46,407 nucleotides of DNA from JBGTGG01 sp964398945 (lineage in GTDB: Bacteria; Bacteroidota; Bacteroidia; Cytophagales; Cyclobacteriaceae), in contig CAYNOT010000025.1 of NCBI GenBank assembly GCA_964398945.1, forward strand, positions 1-46,407, in the 5' to 3' direction. Below the pieces are notes generated by a model that was not told the DNA's origin, searched no databases, and was given only the letters and a program-made list of their open reading frames with translations. Shown here in pieces: positions 31,271-40,055 of this stretch (position 1 is its first letter; each line of letters begins with the position of its first letter). The translations under genes and the position numbers were made by a program.

Positions 31271-32343
31271 AGCAGCTAGCCGCCATTCTCGTTGCCCTCT
31301 GCCTTTGCTCGATCGCCTTTGCTCAGGGCCAGAAGTTCGATAGTCGCGTTGTGTTCATGGACGGCGCAACTGGCTCATTCTTCAAGGTTGGCGAGCGTGT
31401 TTATCTCATATCGTGCGGCCATAAAACGGCCAGCACCAACGTAGCGGTCGGCGAGCGGTTGAAGTTCACGACCGCCGATGGCGTCACCAAAGCGGCCACG
31501 GTCGTAGCGGTCGATGCCGAAAGCGATTGCTCTATCTCGACATTCGAGGGCAGTCTATCCAGTGCGGTGAAGCCATTCACGCTGTCTCAAAAGCCACTGG
31601 CCGACCGCGATACGTTGTGGGTGATCGGCTTCCCGATGGGCCGCTACCGTGTTCGAACTGGGCAGTTTCAGCAAGATGGCCCGCATTTGTTTCTCTCAGG
31701 TGGTGCCACACCAGGGGAAAGCGGCGGGCCAATCGTCAATTCGGACGGCCAGCTAGTGGGCGTGCTTATCGGCGATGTAACCGGCTCAGGGCAGACCATC
31801 GCGTGTGGTCGCGGACCAATCGTCAATCTATGCAGCAAGTTGCCCGACTTCGACCCGATGCAAATGGCCTGCTTCCAAGGCGGTTGCCAAGGTGGAGTTT
31901 GCTATCCGCCTGCAAACAACGTGCGACCGCCACGGCCAACGAACCCGGTGATTGTCAATCAGCCGCCCGCGGTGCCCGCGGTAGCGTCGAAACCGTGTGA
32001 GTGCGCGCCCAAGTGGGAATCTCAATCGCAAGCGAATGTCAAAATTCAGGCCGATTTGGAAGCTGCACAATCGCGAGTTTCCAAGCTTGAAACCACGGTC
32101 AGCACCCAGCAAGCGACCATCCTAGCGATGCAGCAGAACTTCGAGGTGAAGATCGCGGAGTATCTGGCCAAGCATCCGAGCGGCGCGACCGTCGATGACG
32201 TGATGGCCGAGCTAAACAAGCGACCGCCACGAATTCGGATTGTTGATCCGCAAGGCAAGCACACAACTAAAGCCGTCGACGTACGCCACGGTTACATGAC
32301 GGATTTGATTATCGACCAGCGTTATTCAACCCCGGCGCAGTGA
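31267..32343 (+). CDS. Secreted trypsin-like serine protease with C-terminal coiled coil
   Basis: 358 residues. Signal peptide MKQLAAILVALCLCSIAFAQ, then a chymotrypsin-fold domain with His52 (ISCGHKT), Asp87 (AESDCSI) and Ser152 (PGESGGP), so the triad is complete. A Cys/Pro-rich hinge (about 200-255) leads to a coiled coil (about 265-310) and a C-terminal domain. The organisation resembles HtrA-like secreted proteases without a PDZ domain. A phage product exported from the cell could act in lysis, in virion interactions or on host surface proteins. Confidence 0.8.
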   Translation: MKQLAAILVALCLCSIAFAQGQKFDSRVVFMDGATGSFFKVGERVYLISCGHKTASTNVAVGERLKFTTADGVTKAATVVAVDAESDCSISTFEGSLSSAVKPFTLSQKPLADRDTLWVIGFPMGRYRVRTGQFQQDGPHLFLSGGATPGESGGPIVNSDGQLVGVLIGDVTGSGQTIACGRGPIVNLCSKLPDFDPMQMACFQGGCQGGVCYPPANNVRPPRPTNPVIVNQPPAVPAVASKPCECAPKWESQSQANVKIQADLEAAQSRVSKLETTVSTQQATILAMQQNFEVKIAEYLAKHPSGATVDDVMAELNKRPPRIRIVDPQGKHTTKAVDVRHGYMTDLIIDQRYSTPAQ

Positions 32344-32367
32344 GCGCCACAACCAAAGGAGCCTCTC

Positions 32368-32604
32368 ATGGCAGCAGTACCCGCCGAAATCCACGAGCAG
32401 TCGTTAGCGCGACTGAGCGCGGCCGGCACGATCCACGCGGAACACGTTACCACGTATTCCAAGGTGTTGGATTTGAGCTACGAAATGGACCGCAAGATGG
32501 TCTCGCTTGTGCAGTCGCTTGGCGTTCGCGAAGTGACCAGCCAATCGGGCCAACTCGGCATTCCTAACGCCGCTCAAACCCACAACGTATCGAATCCCGC
32601 CTAA
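32368..32604 (+). CDS. Small helical protein
   Basis: 78 residues beginning MAAVPAEIHEQSLARLSAAG, with AAAGGAG upstream. Helical. Unknown; shares one base with the start of the next gene. Confidence 0.65.
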   Translation: MAAVPAEIHEQSLARLSAAGTIHAEHVTTYSKVLDLSYEMDRKMVSLVQSLGVREVTSQSGQLGIPNAAQTHNVSNPA

Positions 32605-32873
32605 TGGCAGATGATGCGCTACAAGCGGAGGTTAATCGCCTTCGTGCTGAAGTCGAATCCTACAAGCAGCGCGAGCTTGCGGACTTACGGTCCGCGCTCG
32701 CTGCTGCTAGGCAGGAATCGGCGGCATGGCAACAGGAAGCCCGCAGGCTATCGCAGCAAGCGAGCGTCGTGGTATCGGAATACCAACAAGAGATTGCGCG
32801 GCTTCGGTCGCAGATTGAAACCAAAGAGCAAGTCGCTAGGAGTTTGAGGCGTGCCGACACTTCAAGAAATTAG
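32604..32873 (+). CDS. Coiled-coil protein
   Basis: 89 residues, one long amphipathic coiled coil from residue 5 to 80 rich in Glu, Arg, Gln and Ala. Unknown; may bridge neighbours in the membrane-associated block. Confidence 0.65.
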   Translation: MADDALQAEVNRLRAEVESYKQRELADLRSALAAARQESAAWQQEARRLSQQASVVVSEYQQEIARLRSQIETKEQVARSLRRADTSRN

Positions 32874-33048
32874 CGAGCAAGCAGCAGCAGCGCACGAGAA
32901 GTGTGTTCGCGAGTCGATGGCGATGGATTACGCCTACTTGGCAGATATGCACGACTTCGAGTCAACCGGGAAGCCTGGGAGTCGCCTGCATGGTTTTATC
33001 GAACAAAAGCACCAGGAGCTTATCGGTGGAATCAACGGCAACGGCTGA
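32851..33048 (+). CDS. Small helical protein
   Basis: 65 residues from a GTG overlapping the previous gene by 23 bases. MPTLQEISEQAAAAHEKCVRES, acidic. It also overlaps the next gene. Unknown. Confidence 0.55.
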   Translation: MPTLQEISEQAAAAHEKCVRESMAMDYAYLADMHDFESTGKPGSRLHGFIEQKHQELIGGINGNG

Positions 33049-33520
33049 AGGGTTCACTGAACCCATCCCGGAAAGAAGCGATTACACGAAAGCCAAGCGG
33101 CATGTGTTTAATCGCCACTTGGCGCACGAGGCCGTCATGCTCGACGAGATGCAGAAAACTAAAGCCCGCGCTGCCCGGCTAGAGCGATTCGCAGCGACGG
33201 GCAACGTAGACGACCTTATGCCCTCGGAAGGCGAGGAAGAAATGGGAGTCAGTATCGGCAACGAAAACCATTGGCATATTCAAATGGCACAACCGCAAGC
33301 AACCGAGAGTAAAGCCGCAGCCGTGGCCGCTACCGTCGCCCGTGGCGGCTTTCATCGCTTCGTCCTGCCGCTGCTACTTGGCGGTGGAATGATCGCTGCC
33401 GGGGCGTGCGGCATGGCCATCTACAACTACTTTTTTGCCAAGCCGGAAGCGGTAACGACGATCAACCAGCCAGCCGGTCAGTTTGATTACAGCTACGGAA
33501 TCGAGAGCAAGCCCTACTAA
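33026..33520 (+). CDS. Single-pass membrane protein, possible holin-like
   Basis: 164 residues from the GTG at 33026 with AGGAG upstream. A charged cytoplasmic part of 105 residues is followed by one membrane helix (RFVLPLLLGGGMIAAGACGMAIYNYFF) and a short tail. It might help lysis or anchor the neighbouring proteins. The stop TAA overlaps the next ATG. Confidence 0.6.
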   Translation: MESTATAEGFTEPIPERSDYTKAKRHVFNRHLAHEAVMLDEMQKTKARAARLERFAATGNVDDLMPSEGEEEMGVSIGNENHWHIQMAQPQATESKAAAVAATVARGGFHRFVLPLLLGGGMIAAGACGMAIYNYFFAKPEAVTTINQPAGQFDYSYGIESKPY

Positions 33521-33960
33521 TGAAACCCTCCCCCTCACGACTGGTGTTACTCTCAGCCGTGATAACGGCTGCGCTGGCGTGCATTGTCTCCCCTCTGTAC
33601 GCCGCGCAGCCGACCCTTGGTTATGCCACACGAGCAGAGGTTGTTCGTGTTGTCGATGGCGATACCATCGAAGTACGCATAACTCATATCGTTCACGTTC
33701 GCTTGCTCGATTGCTGGGCACCGGAACTACGCAGCAAGAGCGACGGCGAAAAGCTCCGCGCCGAACTGGCCAAAAAACATGCCGAGCGATTAACCGTCAA
33801 CCGGCATGGCGTGCTGTTCGTTCCCACGGATGGAGCCAGCCAGATAGGCGACGTTCTCACGTTCGGGCGCGTGCTGGGCCACTTCTACCCAGACGGCCAT
33901 GACAAATCCCTTAGCGAAATGATGGTGGAATCTGGCTACGCCACGGAGGTGAAGCCGTGA
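33520..33960 (+). CDS. Secreted thermonuclease-family nuclease
   Basis: 146 residues. Signal peptide (SRLVLLSAVITAALACIVSPLYAA), then an SNase-like barrel: VVRVVDGDTIEVRI...VRLLDCWAPELRS, with the Asp of DGDT and the Arg of VRLLD in the calcium-dependent active-site places. The third canonical residue is not certain. Exported DNA-degrading enzyme; on a phage it may destroy competing DNA or lysate DNA. Coupled to the next gene by GTGA. Confidence 0.75.
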   Translation: MKPSPSRLVLLSAVITAALACIVSPLYAAQPTLGYATRAEVVRVVDGDTIEVRITHIVHVRLLDCWAPELRSKSDGEKLRAELAKKHAERLTVNRHGVLFVPTDGASQIGDVLTFGRVLGHFYPDGHDKSLSEMMVESGYATEVKP

Positions 33961-34742
33961 CACTACGCGCACCAGACTGGCAGAGCGCAGACGGCAGCGT
34001 GCGTTTATATCGCGCGGACTGCCTGGAAGTGCTGCCGTTGCTGGAGGCTGGGAGCGTGGATGCTGTGGTTACTGATCCACCGTATTCAAGTGGCGGCATG
34101 GTTCGCGGAGATCGGATGCAAGCGACACGCGACAAGTACCAAAACACCGATACGCAGCACGCACTGCAATCATTCACAGGCGATAACAGGGACCAGCGAT
34201 CTTTTCTGTCTTGGTGCTCTTTGTGGCTCATTATGGCGAGAGCGTCCAGCAAACCTGGCGCAGTTATCTGCATGTTCACGGATTGGCGTCAACTCCCGAC
34301 GATGACCGACGCCATACAGTGCGGTGGATGGATTTGGAGAAACATCGCAACTTGGTGGAAGCCGGGGATGCGCATGCAGCGAGGGAGGTTTAGTAGTTCT
34401 GCTGAGTACGTCGTTTATGGAACAAATGGGCCGCATGAATCAGATGGAGAATGCAGCCAGCAGAACGTGATTAAGTGCGCGACCATGCCAACCGCGAAGC
34501 GAGATCACCAATCGGAGAAGCCTATCGAGGTTATGGAGTGGGTGGTGGGAGTATCCCGTCCAGCGTCAACCGTTCTTGACCCCTTCATGGGCAGCGGCAC
34601 AACCGGCGTAGCGTGCGTCAAGACTGGCCGCAAGTTCATCGGCATCGAGCTAGACCAGGGCTATTTCGACATTGCCGTCAAGCGAATCAAAAAGGCGATT
34701 GCCGAGCAAAAGGAAATGCTACCGATGGAGGTGGGCGCATGA
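33957..34742 (+). CDS. Beta-class DNA methyltransferase (N6-adenine or N4-cytosine)
   Basis: 261 residues. The catalytic TDPPY (D40-Y43) comes first and DPFMGSGTTGVAC, the SAM-binding FxGxG motif, is near the C-terminus, the order of beta-class enzymes. EKPIEVMEWVV fits the helix before it. No restriction partner is coded, so it is an orphan modifying enzyme, possibly shielding phage DNA from host restriction. Overlaps the next start. Confidence 0.85.
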   Translation: MTLRAPDWQSADGSVRLYRADCLEVLPLLEAGSVDAVVTDPPYSSGGMVRGDRMQATRDKYQNTDTQHALQSFTGDNRDQRSFLSWCSLWLIMARASSKPGAVICMFTDWRQLPTMTDAIQCGGWIWRNIATWWKPGMRMQRGRFSSSAEYVVYGTNGPHESDGECSQQNVIKCATMPTAKRDHQSEKPIEVMEWVVGVSRPASTVLDPFMGSGTTGVACVKTGRKFIGIELDQGYFDIAVKRIKKAIAEQKEMLPMEVGA

Positions 34743-35452
34743 GCATCCACCTACTAGCCGTTGGCTCCAACTACGAAGGCGAATCGTGTGAGCTTCCAGA
34801 TTGCATCCTGGATGTACTCAACGTCGCCACTGCCTTTGAACCATTCGTGGCATCGGCTAAGTGCCTAATCGGCAACAAATCCACACGCCGCGGTACTCTC
34901 TCTGCCGTTCGCAAGTTCCTCGATGGCTTACGCAAGGGCGACTTGGGTTTGCTTTACTTCTCTGGCCACGGCACCACGGACAAGGTGCAAGGGAAAGAGA
35001 TTCAAGCGACCGTCTGCCACGACCTCAACCTGATTTACGAAACGGAATGGCGTGCTGAACTGATGCGCCGCGAGCAAGGGTCGATGTTGGCCATGCTGGT
35101 TGACTGTTGCTATTCGGGCGGCCTGCCACGAGGGAAGCGAGGTCGCACTGTCTCTATCCGCAACGTGTTCCGTCACGACGTTGAGTGGCCCACACGCGAG
35201 CAGAAGCGGCCCAACTCTGTCTACACGGCGTGTCGTGCTGGTGAAGTTGCCTACAGCACTGGCAATGGCGGCGCGATGACGAACGCCTTCCTGGAAGAGT
35301 TCGAGACTCGCCACACCAACACGACGCTGCAATCACTGTTCAATCGCGTCAAGAAACACCTGCCGAACGCGGACTATCCGCAGCACCCTACGGCTTACCT
35401 CGATTCGACGATGAAGCGACGGACGCTCAAGAGATTTGCGGGGGCTGCATGA
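34739..35452 (+). CDS. Metacaspase/caspase-like cysteine protease (C14)
   Basis: 237 residues. Caspase-hemoglobinase fold with His77 in LLYFSGHGTTD and Cys124 in LVDCCYSGG, and an N-terminal strand LLAVGSNYEG as expected for the p20-like domain. The length is that of the catalytic domain only. Metacaspases cleave after Arg or Lys in host stress or defence systems; a phage-coded copy is unusual. It sits directly behind the DNA methyltransferase (4-base overlap), suggesting joint expression. Confidence 0.8.
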   Translation: MSIHLLAVGSNYEGESCELPDCILDVLNVATAFEPFVASAKCLIGNKSTRRGTLSAVRKFLDGLRKGDLGLLYFSGHGTTDKVQGKEIQATVCHDLNLIYETEWRAELMRREQGSMLAMLVDCCYSGGLPRGKRGRTVSIRNVFRHDVEWPTREQKRPNSVYTACRAGEVAYSTGNGGAMTNAFLEEFETRHTNTTLQSLFNRVKKHLPNADYPQHPTAYLDSTMKRRTLKRFAGAA

Positions 35453-35661
35453 CGGGCCACGAGCACAAACCTGTTATCCGTGAAATCGACCGCTGGGAAG
35501 TGGAGTTGAAGCAACTTGGAATCACCGAATGGAAAGCCATCGCGTGCAACCGCTGTGGCTATCACGAGTTTGCAACCGGGATCGATCAGGAATCAACGCT
35601 AAGGAAATTGGCTAACAAACTAGGAATCAGCGCCTGTGCGGCGATTGAGGCTTTTAGGTAA
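35449..35661 (+). CDS. Small protein of unknown function
   Basis: 70 residues overlapping the metacaspase stop (ATGA). Contains a CNRCGY pair, a possible half zinc site. Because it is coupled to the protease gene, it could regulate it; no direct evidence. Confidence 0.6.
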   Translation: MTGHEHKPVIREIDRWEVELKQLGITEWKAIACNRCGYHEFATGIDQESTLRKLANKLGISACAAIEAFR

Positions 35662-35675
35662 GGGCTCCGAATGGA

Positions 35676-35924
35676 ATGACGCTCCAGAAAACAGAGAACG
35701 GAACCACATCACTCAGCGCGGGCAGTTGGGTGGGATTAGTGATTACGGTTGTGCTGTCGCTAGGCGGTCAAGCGTTCCTGTTTCATGGGCGTGTGGTGAC
35801 GCTAGAGGCCAATCGCATCATGGATTCAGAGCGGATCAATAGTTTGGAGATTCGCATGGATGCGACTCGCAGGGAAATCTTGGACGAATTGCGTGCGATT
35901 CGAGCGGAGCTAAAGAGCAAATGA
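35676..35924 (+). CDS. Membrane-anchored coiled-coil protein, spanin- or holin-like
   Basis: 82 residues. One membrane helix (SWVGLVITVVLSLGGQAFLF) near the N-terminus followed by a coiled coil (LEANRIMDSERINSLEIRMDATRREILDEL). This plan is found in many phage lysis accessory proteins. Overlaps the next gene by 4 bases. Confidence 0.6.
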   Translation: MTLQKTENGTTSLSAGSWVGLVITVVLSLGGQAFLFHGRVVTLEANRIMDSERINSLEIRMDATRREILDELRAIRAELKSK

Positions 35925-36973
35925 CCACCCCCGGCGCACAACTCGACGAGCAGATTGCTTCGCTACAACGCGAGACAAGCGAGCTCCGCGTGCAGGTTCC
36001 TGCCGATGAGCAGCGACCCGGCATGTTGGATGCGGTGCGAGACTTGGGCCTCGTCCCCGACGATCCGACCGTTGATAACGGCGCGATCCTCACCGAGGCG
36101 ATTCGCACCGGCAAAGTCAACGGCACAGTTTACTTTCCAGGCGGTGCGTATTACGCGAAAAGCACTGCCAACGATTGTAGTAAGACTGGAATTGCCTTCC
36201 TTGGCCAAGGTCTCGCGACTTGGGATGAACACAAAGGTAATTACATCCACCAAAGCACTAAGCTTCCACAGCGATTAGGCAACGCCTCCGTTCGGTGGGT
36301 ATACGAAGGCCCAACAGACCAACCGGCCTGGAAAATCACCGGCAACGGCACGCGCATTGTCGGCATCAACGTGTGGCGAGGCTGGAATCGAACCACGCTT
36401 GAAAAAGCGGGCACAGTCGGCGTTGAATTCAACCATGCCGGTGCCCAAAACGGGCAGTGGGTTGTAGACCACCTGGCGGTCTGCGGCTTCGATGTTGGAT
36501 TTTTGTTCGCTGGCGGCGATCAAGTTGATGTAAGCAACTTCGGCTTACTCGTTTTCATCAGCAACAAGACTGACATCAAGAGCGTCAATAAGCAATCGAC
36601 TTGTATGAATTTCAGTCACATCAAAAGTTACGGGCCAGGCGAAAGAGTTTTTGAAATCTCCGCCGGCGGGAGTTGGCTCGTCGGCCAGATAGACCTTACA
36701 TCTAAAAGGACTGTGTTCGACTTCTCTCGCACCGCCAGCAACTCCGCGTCTTACACGGTGAATTTCTTAAAAGCCGACAACGCCGCCGCCGGCTGGCGAC
36801 TCGTGCGGCACACAGGACCGGGACCGGTGTGTTTGCGCGTGCTGAGCGGCGAGATCGGCAACAATGCCACGCCGGCGGCGGATTGGATCGACGTACCGGC
36901 ACTTCCGCCATACAAGCGGCTGGTCGAAGCAACTTTGTGGCCGATGGGGCCGACCGTGGTGGGGGGCTATTAG
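35921..36973 (+). CDS. Tail spike protein with pectate-lyase-like beta helix
   Basis: 350 residues. A short coiled-coil start (DEQIASLQRETSELRVQ), then GAILTEAIRTGKVNGTVYFPGGAYYAKST, the opening signature of phage pectate lyase superfamily beta helices, followed by repeated short strands with Val, Ile and Asn. Probably a surface-binding or polysaccharide-degrading tail protein. Confidence 0.7.
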   Translation: MTTPGAQLDEQIASLQRETSELRVQVPADEQRPGMLDAVRDLGLVPDDPTVDNGAILTEAIRTGKVNGTVYFPGGAYYAKSTANDCSKTGIAFLGQGLATWDEHKGNYIHQSTKLPQRLGNASVRWVYEGPTDQPAWKITGNGTRIVGINVWRGWNRTTLEKAGTVGVEFNHAGAQNGQWVVDHLAVCGFDVGFLFAGGDQVDVSNFGLLVFISNKTDIKSVNKQSTCMNFSHIKSYGPGERVFEISAGGSWLVGQIDLTSKRTVFDFSRTASNSASYTVNFLKADNAAAGWRLVRHTGPGPVCLRVLSGEIGNNATPAADWIDVPALPPYKRLVEATLWPMGPTVVGGY

Positions 36974-36975
36974 CA

Positions 36976-38643
36976 GTGAGTTTCCCTGCATTCACAAAAC
37001 TCGGCAGCAAGTTCAGCGATCCTACGTGGCTGACAACGCTCAGTAGCAAGATCATGTTCCCGCGTGTGTTCGATAACGATGCGCATCGCGCTGCACTGCC
37101 TGGCTTACCTGCATCGGCATTCTCTTGCATCTATAGTTCGGACCATTCGTCAGGCACCGGCTATTGGGGCCGCGTGGATTTCGACGACATCGAAGGAACG
37201 TGGACCGACGCTGGGCAAGTGTTTTCGGGTGCGAATCAACTGGAGGCTGTGCATCCAGTGTTCGATCACGTGCACGGGGGGCGGGTGCTCGTCTACGCCC
37301 ACCATGGCGCAACAAACGGAGCCACTTACAACGATCAATCCCAGCGGGTGTTTACCACTACCGACTTGAGCAATTTCACATTGCTCAATGGTAATCCGCT
37401 TGATTACGGGAACCATACTGGTTACCAACAGGTGTTCGAGCGGGATGGTCGATTCGTAAACCTGCATTGCATCAGTGGCGCTGAGGTGTGGCAAGCCGGA
37501 CGAAGTTTCTCAGACGACGGCGAAACTTACACGTTTGATCGTAAGTGGCTCCAATCGCCAACGCATGTAGTTGGTTCTGGCTACTGCTGCCAAGGATGCC
37601 CGTTTGTTTTTAAGTGGGCCGACCAATGGTATTGGATCACCACTCGCGCAACACGTCCAAGATCATCGGCGGGTGCGAATGTCGCCGTCATCGCCATCCC
37701 GATTGACTGGGAAACCCTGCGCCCCATCGGCGGTTATTACACGCTGCTAGAAGTAAGCGGTACAACCACTGATCCCGATTATCGGCTTCGTAACGAAGTC
37801 GCAATGTACGAGATTGGCGATGACATCTATCTCGTTTACATGGGCAATACCAACGCTGGTGTGCAGCACGTATGCTTGGCAAAAGCCAACGGCAGCGAAG
37901 CATCGTACACAGCGCCAGCGTTTCCAATCGCGTGGAATGGCCGACTTTCCACGCCGCCGAAACGCACGGCGCTAATCGACTGGGACGCGGCCAACGACGC
38001 GATGCCGTCGTCTCTGGCTGTCAATGTGGTAAATGGCACCAATGCAAGTTCGCAAAGCGCTGGCAATTATTACGAGTTTGCTTCCGGCAGCGGCACCACG
38101 GACCTGCGATTGCAACAGTCCAGCGCGATCGACATCAATGGCTACGATGTCGTTGAATGGACGCTTCGCGACCTAAGGTTAAGCACCGATTCAGCCGGTT
38201 CCGCATTTCAGTGGGGGATCATTGATTCGTGGGCCAACCAAGACGGCTTATTGTTTAACGGGTCCAACGACGTGAGCTACGAAGGGGGCCGCGCACGCGT
38301 CTTTATAAACCACTCCAATACGGGATTCCTCAACGAGGCAACTTACAACTGGCGAGTATTCGGCGTATCCAACAACATCCGAAGCTATTGGCGCACGATC
38401 GGGATTGACTTGACGTTTCGGATTCTTCCGGCCGCGAAGAAAGCCCTGATTTTGATCGATGGCCACGTAACGTACACGGCTGATTTAAGTGACCTGTCAT
38501 CGATTCCGAGTGTGTTGTTCATGCCTCGGCTGATAGCTCAGGATTCGTACATGCGATTCAGCAGGTTTTCGATTTACACCCACGGGCCAGGCACGGCAGC
38601 GTTGCCGTCAATCAACAGCGGCCTTATTTCGGGGGCTCGATAA
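36976..38643 (+). CDS. Tail-associated glycoside-hydrolase-like protein
   Basis: 555 residues from a GTG 2 bases after the previous stop. Residues about 40-310 suggest a beta-propeller of GH43-like type (GYWGRVDFDDIEGTWTDAGQVFSG, CPFVFKWADQWYWITTR, NEVAMYEIGDDIYLVYMG), and the last 200 residues look like a lectin-type beta sandwich. Probable depolymerase. Catalytic residues cannot be assigned with certainty. Confidence 0.6.
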   Translation: MSFPAFTKLGSKFSDPTWLTTLSSKIMFPRVFDNDAHRAALPGLPASAFSCIYSSDHSSGTGYWGRVDFDDIEGTWTDAGQVFSGANQLEAVHPVFDHVHGGRVLVYAHHGATNGATYNDQSQRVFTTTDLSNFTLLNGNPLDYGNHTGYQQVFERDGRFVNLHCISGAEVWQAGRSFSDDGETYTFDRKWLQSPTHVVGSGYCCQGCPFVFKWADQWYWITTRATRPRSSAGANVAVIAIPIDWETLRPIGGYYTLLEVSGTTTDPDYRLRNEVAMYEIGDDIYLVYMGNTNAGVQHVCLAKANGSEASYTAPAFPIAWNGRLSTPPKRTALIDWDAANDAMPSSLAVNVVNGTNASSQSAGNYYEFASGSGTTDLRLQQSSAIDINGYDVVEWTLRDLRLSTDSAGSAFQWGIIDSWANQDGLLFNGSNDVSYEGGRARVFINHSNTGFLNEATYNWRVFGVSNNIRSYWRTIGIDLTFRILPAAKKALILIDGHVTYTADLSDLSSIPSVLFMPRLIAQDSYMRFSRFSIYTHGPGTAALPSINSGLISGAR

Positions 38644-39813
38644 ATGGACATTGTGATTGGCTCAACGGTTGTCGCGGAATTCACGGTTCGCAATGCGAAT
38701 CTTGAATTGCAGGATGCGGACACGCTACCAACCGGCGCGCTGCGCGTGAACGGCAGCAGTGATGAAACCGTAGTCACAGTCACCAAGATTGCTATCGGTC
38801 ATTACCAGGCAACGTTCACCGCGCCGGGTGGGTGGACTGTAAATCATTACGTGATTCTGACGGTAACGGCCACCGTGGACGGCCTTACAGATAAGCAACC
38901 GATTGCGTCGGGTGTAGTGCGCGCGGTCGTGCCGGTAGCTAACGCCACTCAACTTGGAGGCGACTCGCAATCACTGCTCGACCTCAAGGACTTCGCGGAC
39001 ACTGGCTACGACCCCTCAACGCACTCTGTAGGGATGGTGCAAGGCGTTGCGGAGGTCTACGAATTCGCGCCCGAATCCATCCAGATAGGCACATTTGCAG
39101 ATGGCGCGATTACCGAAGCGGCAATCGCTGACAGCGCGATTACCTGGGGCAAGATCGCGGACAACGCAATCTCCGCAGCAAAAATTGCAAATGGCACGAT
39201 ATCTGTAGATAAGATCGCTAACGGCGCTATAACCTCGGATAAAGCTCCGAACCTTGATGCTGCGATTAGCACACGAGCCGCGCCGGATGACATCCCGCTG
39301 CCCTCCGACAACGCGGCGGCTGTGGCAGCGCAAGAAGACATCGCTGCTGCACTGACCACGATCGAAACCAATCTTGATGCCAAGGTGAGCGAGGTCGAGG
39401 GGGGTGGGGGAGGAGGCGTGCTAGTCAATGTCGATAACACGGAGGTGGTGCAATCGAGAGTCGTCAAGCTCGGTTCGCGCGCTGATGGCGTAACGATCTG
39501 CTACCCACCGATCAGGCCTCGCAAGGGCGAAACGCTGCCTTGGTGGATCGATACACGCGACATTGCGGGCGGACGATGGCTGAGTAGCGCGAGTTACGTG
39601 AGCACGAGTGACGCCGAAGCTGCGGACGTGGTTAAGGATGGAGGCAATCCAAGAGTCGGTGTTAATCAACACTACGCTGTTGTTTGGATCAATCCTATTT
39701 GGAGCGGCGACGATCACGATAAGGCCGAGATCAAGCTAACACTCACACCGCAAGGTGGGCAAGCAATCAAAGCTGTGATGGTGGTTGAGAGACCAAAGGA
39801 TGATGTGGAGTGA
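38644..39813 (+). CDS. Tail fibre protein with repeated short motif
   Basis: 389 residues. An N-terminal Ig-like beta domain (to about 100) is followed by imperfect ten-residue repeats of the kind DGAITEAAIADSAIT...DNAISAAKIANGTIS...DKIANGAIT (about 150-205), typical of phage fibre triple spirals. A glycine hinge and a C-terminal beta domain end the protein. Host-recognition role inferred. Confidence 0.7.
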   Translation: MDIVIGSTVVAEFTVRNANLELQDADTLPTGALRVNGSSDETVVTVTKIAIGHYQATFTAPGGWTVNHYVILTVTATVDGLTDKQPIASGVVRAVVPVANATQLGGDSQSLLDLKDFADTGYDPSTHSVGMVQGVAEVYEFAPESIQIGTFADGAITEAAIADSAITWGKIADNAISAAKIANGTISVDKIANGAITSDKAPNLDAAISTRAAPDDIPLPSDNAAAVAAQEDIAAALTTIETNLDAKVSEVEGGGGGGVLVNVDNTEVVQSRVVKLGSRADGVTICYPPIRPRKGETLPWWIDTRDIAGGRWLSSASYVSTSDAEAADVVKDGGNPRVGVNQHYAVVWINPIWSGDDHDKAEIKLTLTPQGGQAIKAVMVVERPKDDVE

Positions 39814-40055
39814 TGGGGCGTACAGTATACACCCATGCACTGTAACCAATCCCAAACTGAGAACAACGACTTACGTCAACGACATGCGAAAAATGGCCGT
39901 GAAAACGCATCAAAAAACACCTTGTTTTGTAGGGTTTGCGAATAGGTTCTTCCGGAGGGGGTGGGGAACGGGCCTGCGTCCAGCACATCGACGGACTTTT
40001 TTTCGTGCGCCGCATTTTGAAGCAGTCGTAGTAGTAGGACTCAGCCATTGAAGAA
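39814..40055 (+). other. Non-coding gap with probable terminator before packaging genes
   Basis: 242 bases with ACAGT...ACTGT inverted copies near 39832-39852. CGTC (39977-39980) and GACG (39990-39993) flank a 9-base loop, followed by TTTTTTT at 39997-40003, a weak-stem terminator for the fibre operon. A promoter for the packaging operon should lie after it but none is clear. Confidence 0.5.

Noticed and set aside
39785..40051. 88-residue frame between fibre and terminase
   Set aside because: It runs through a T-run terminator, is basic and low in structure and has no ribosome binding site.
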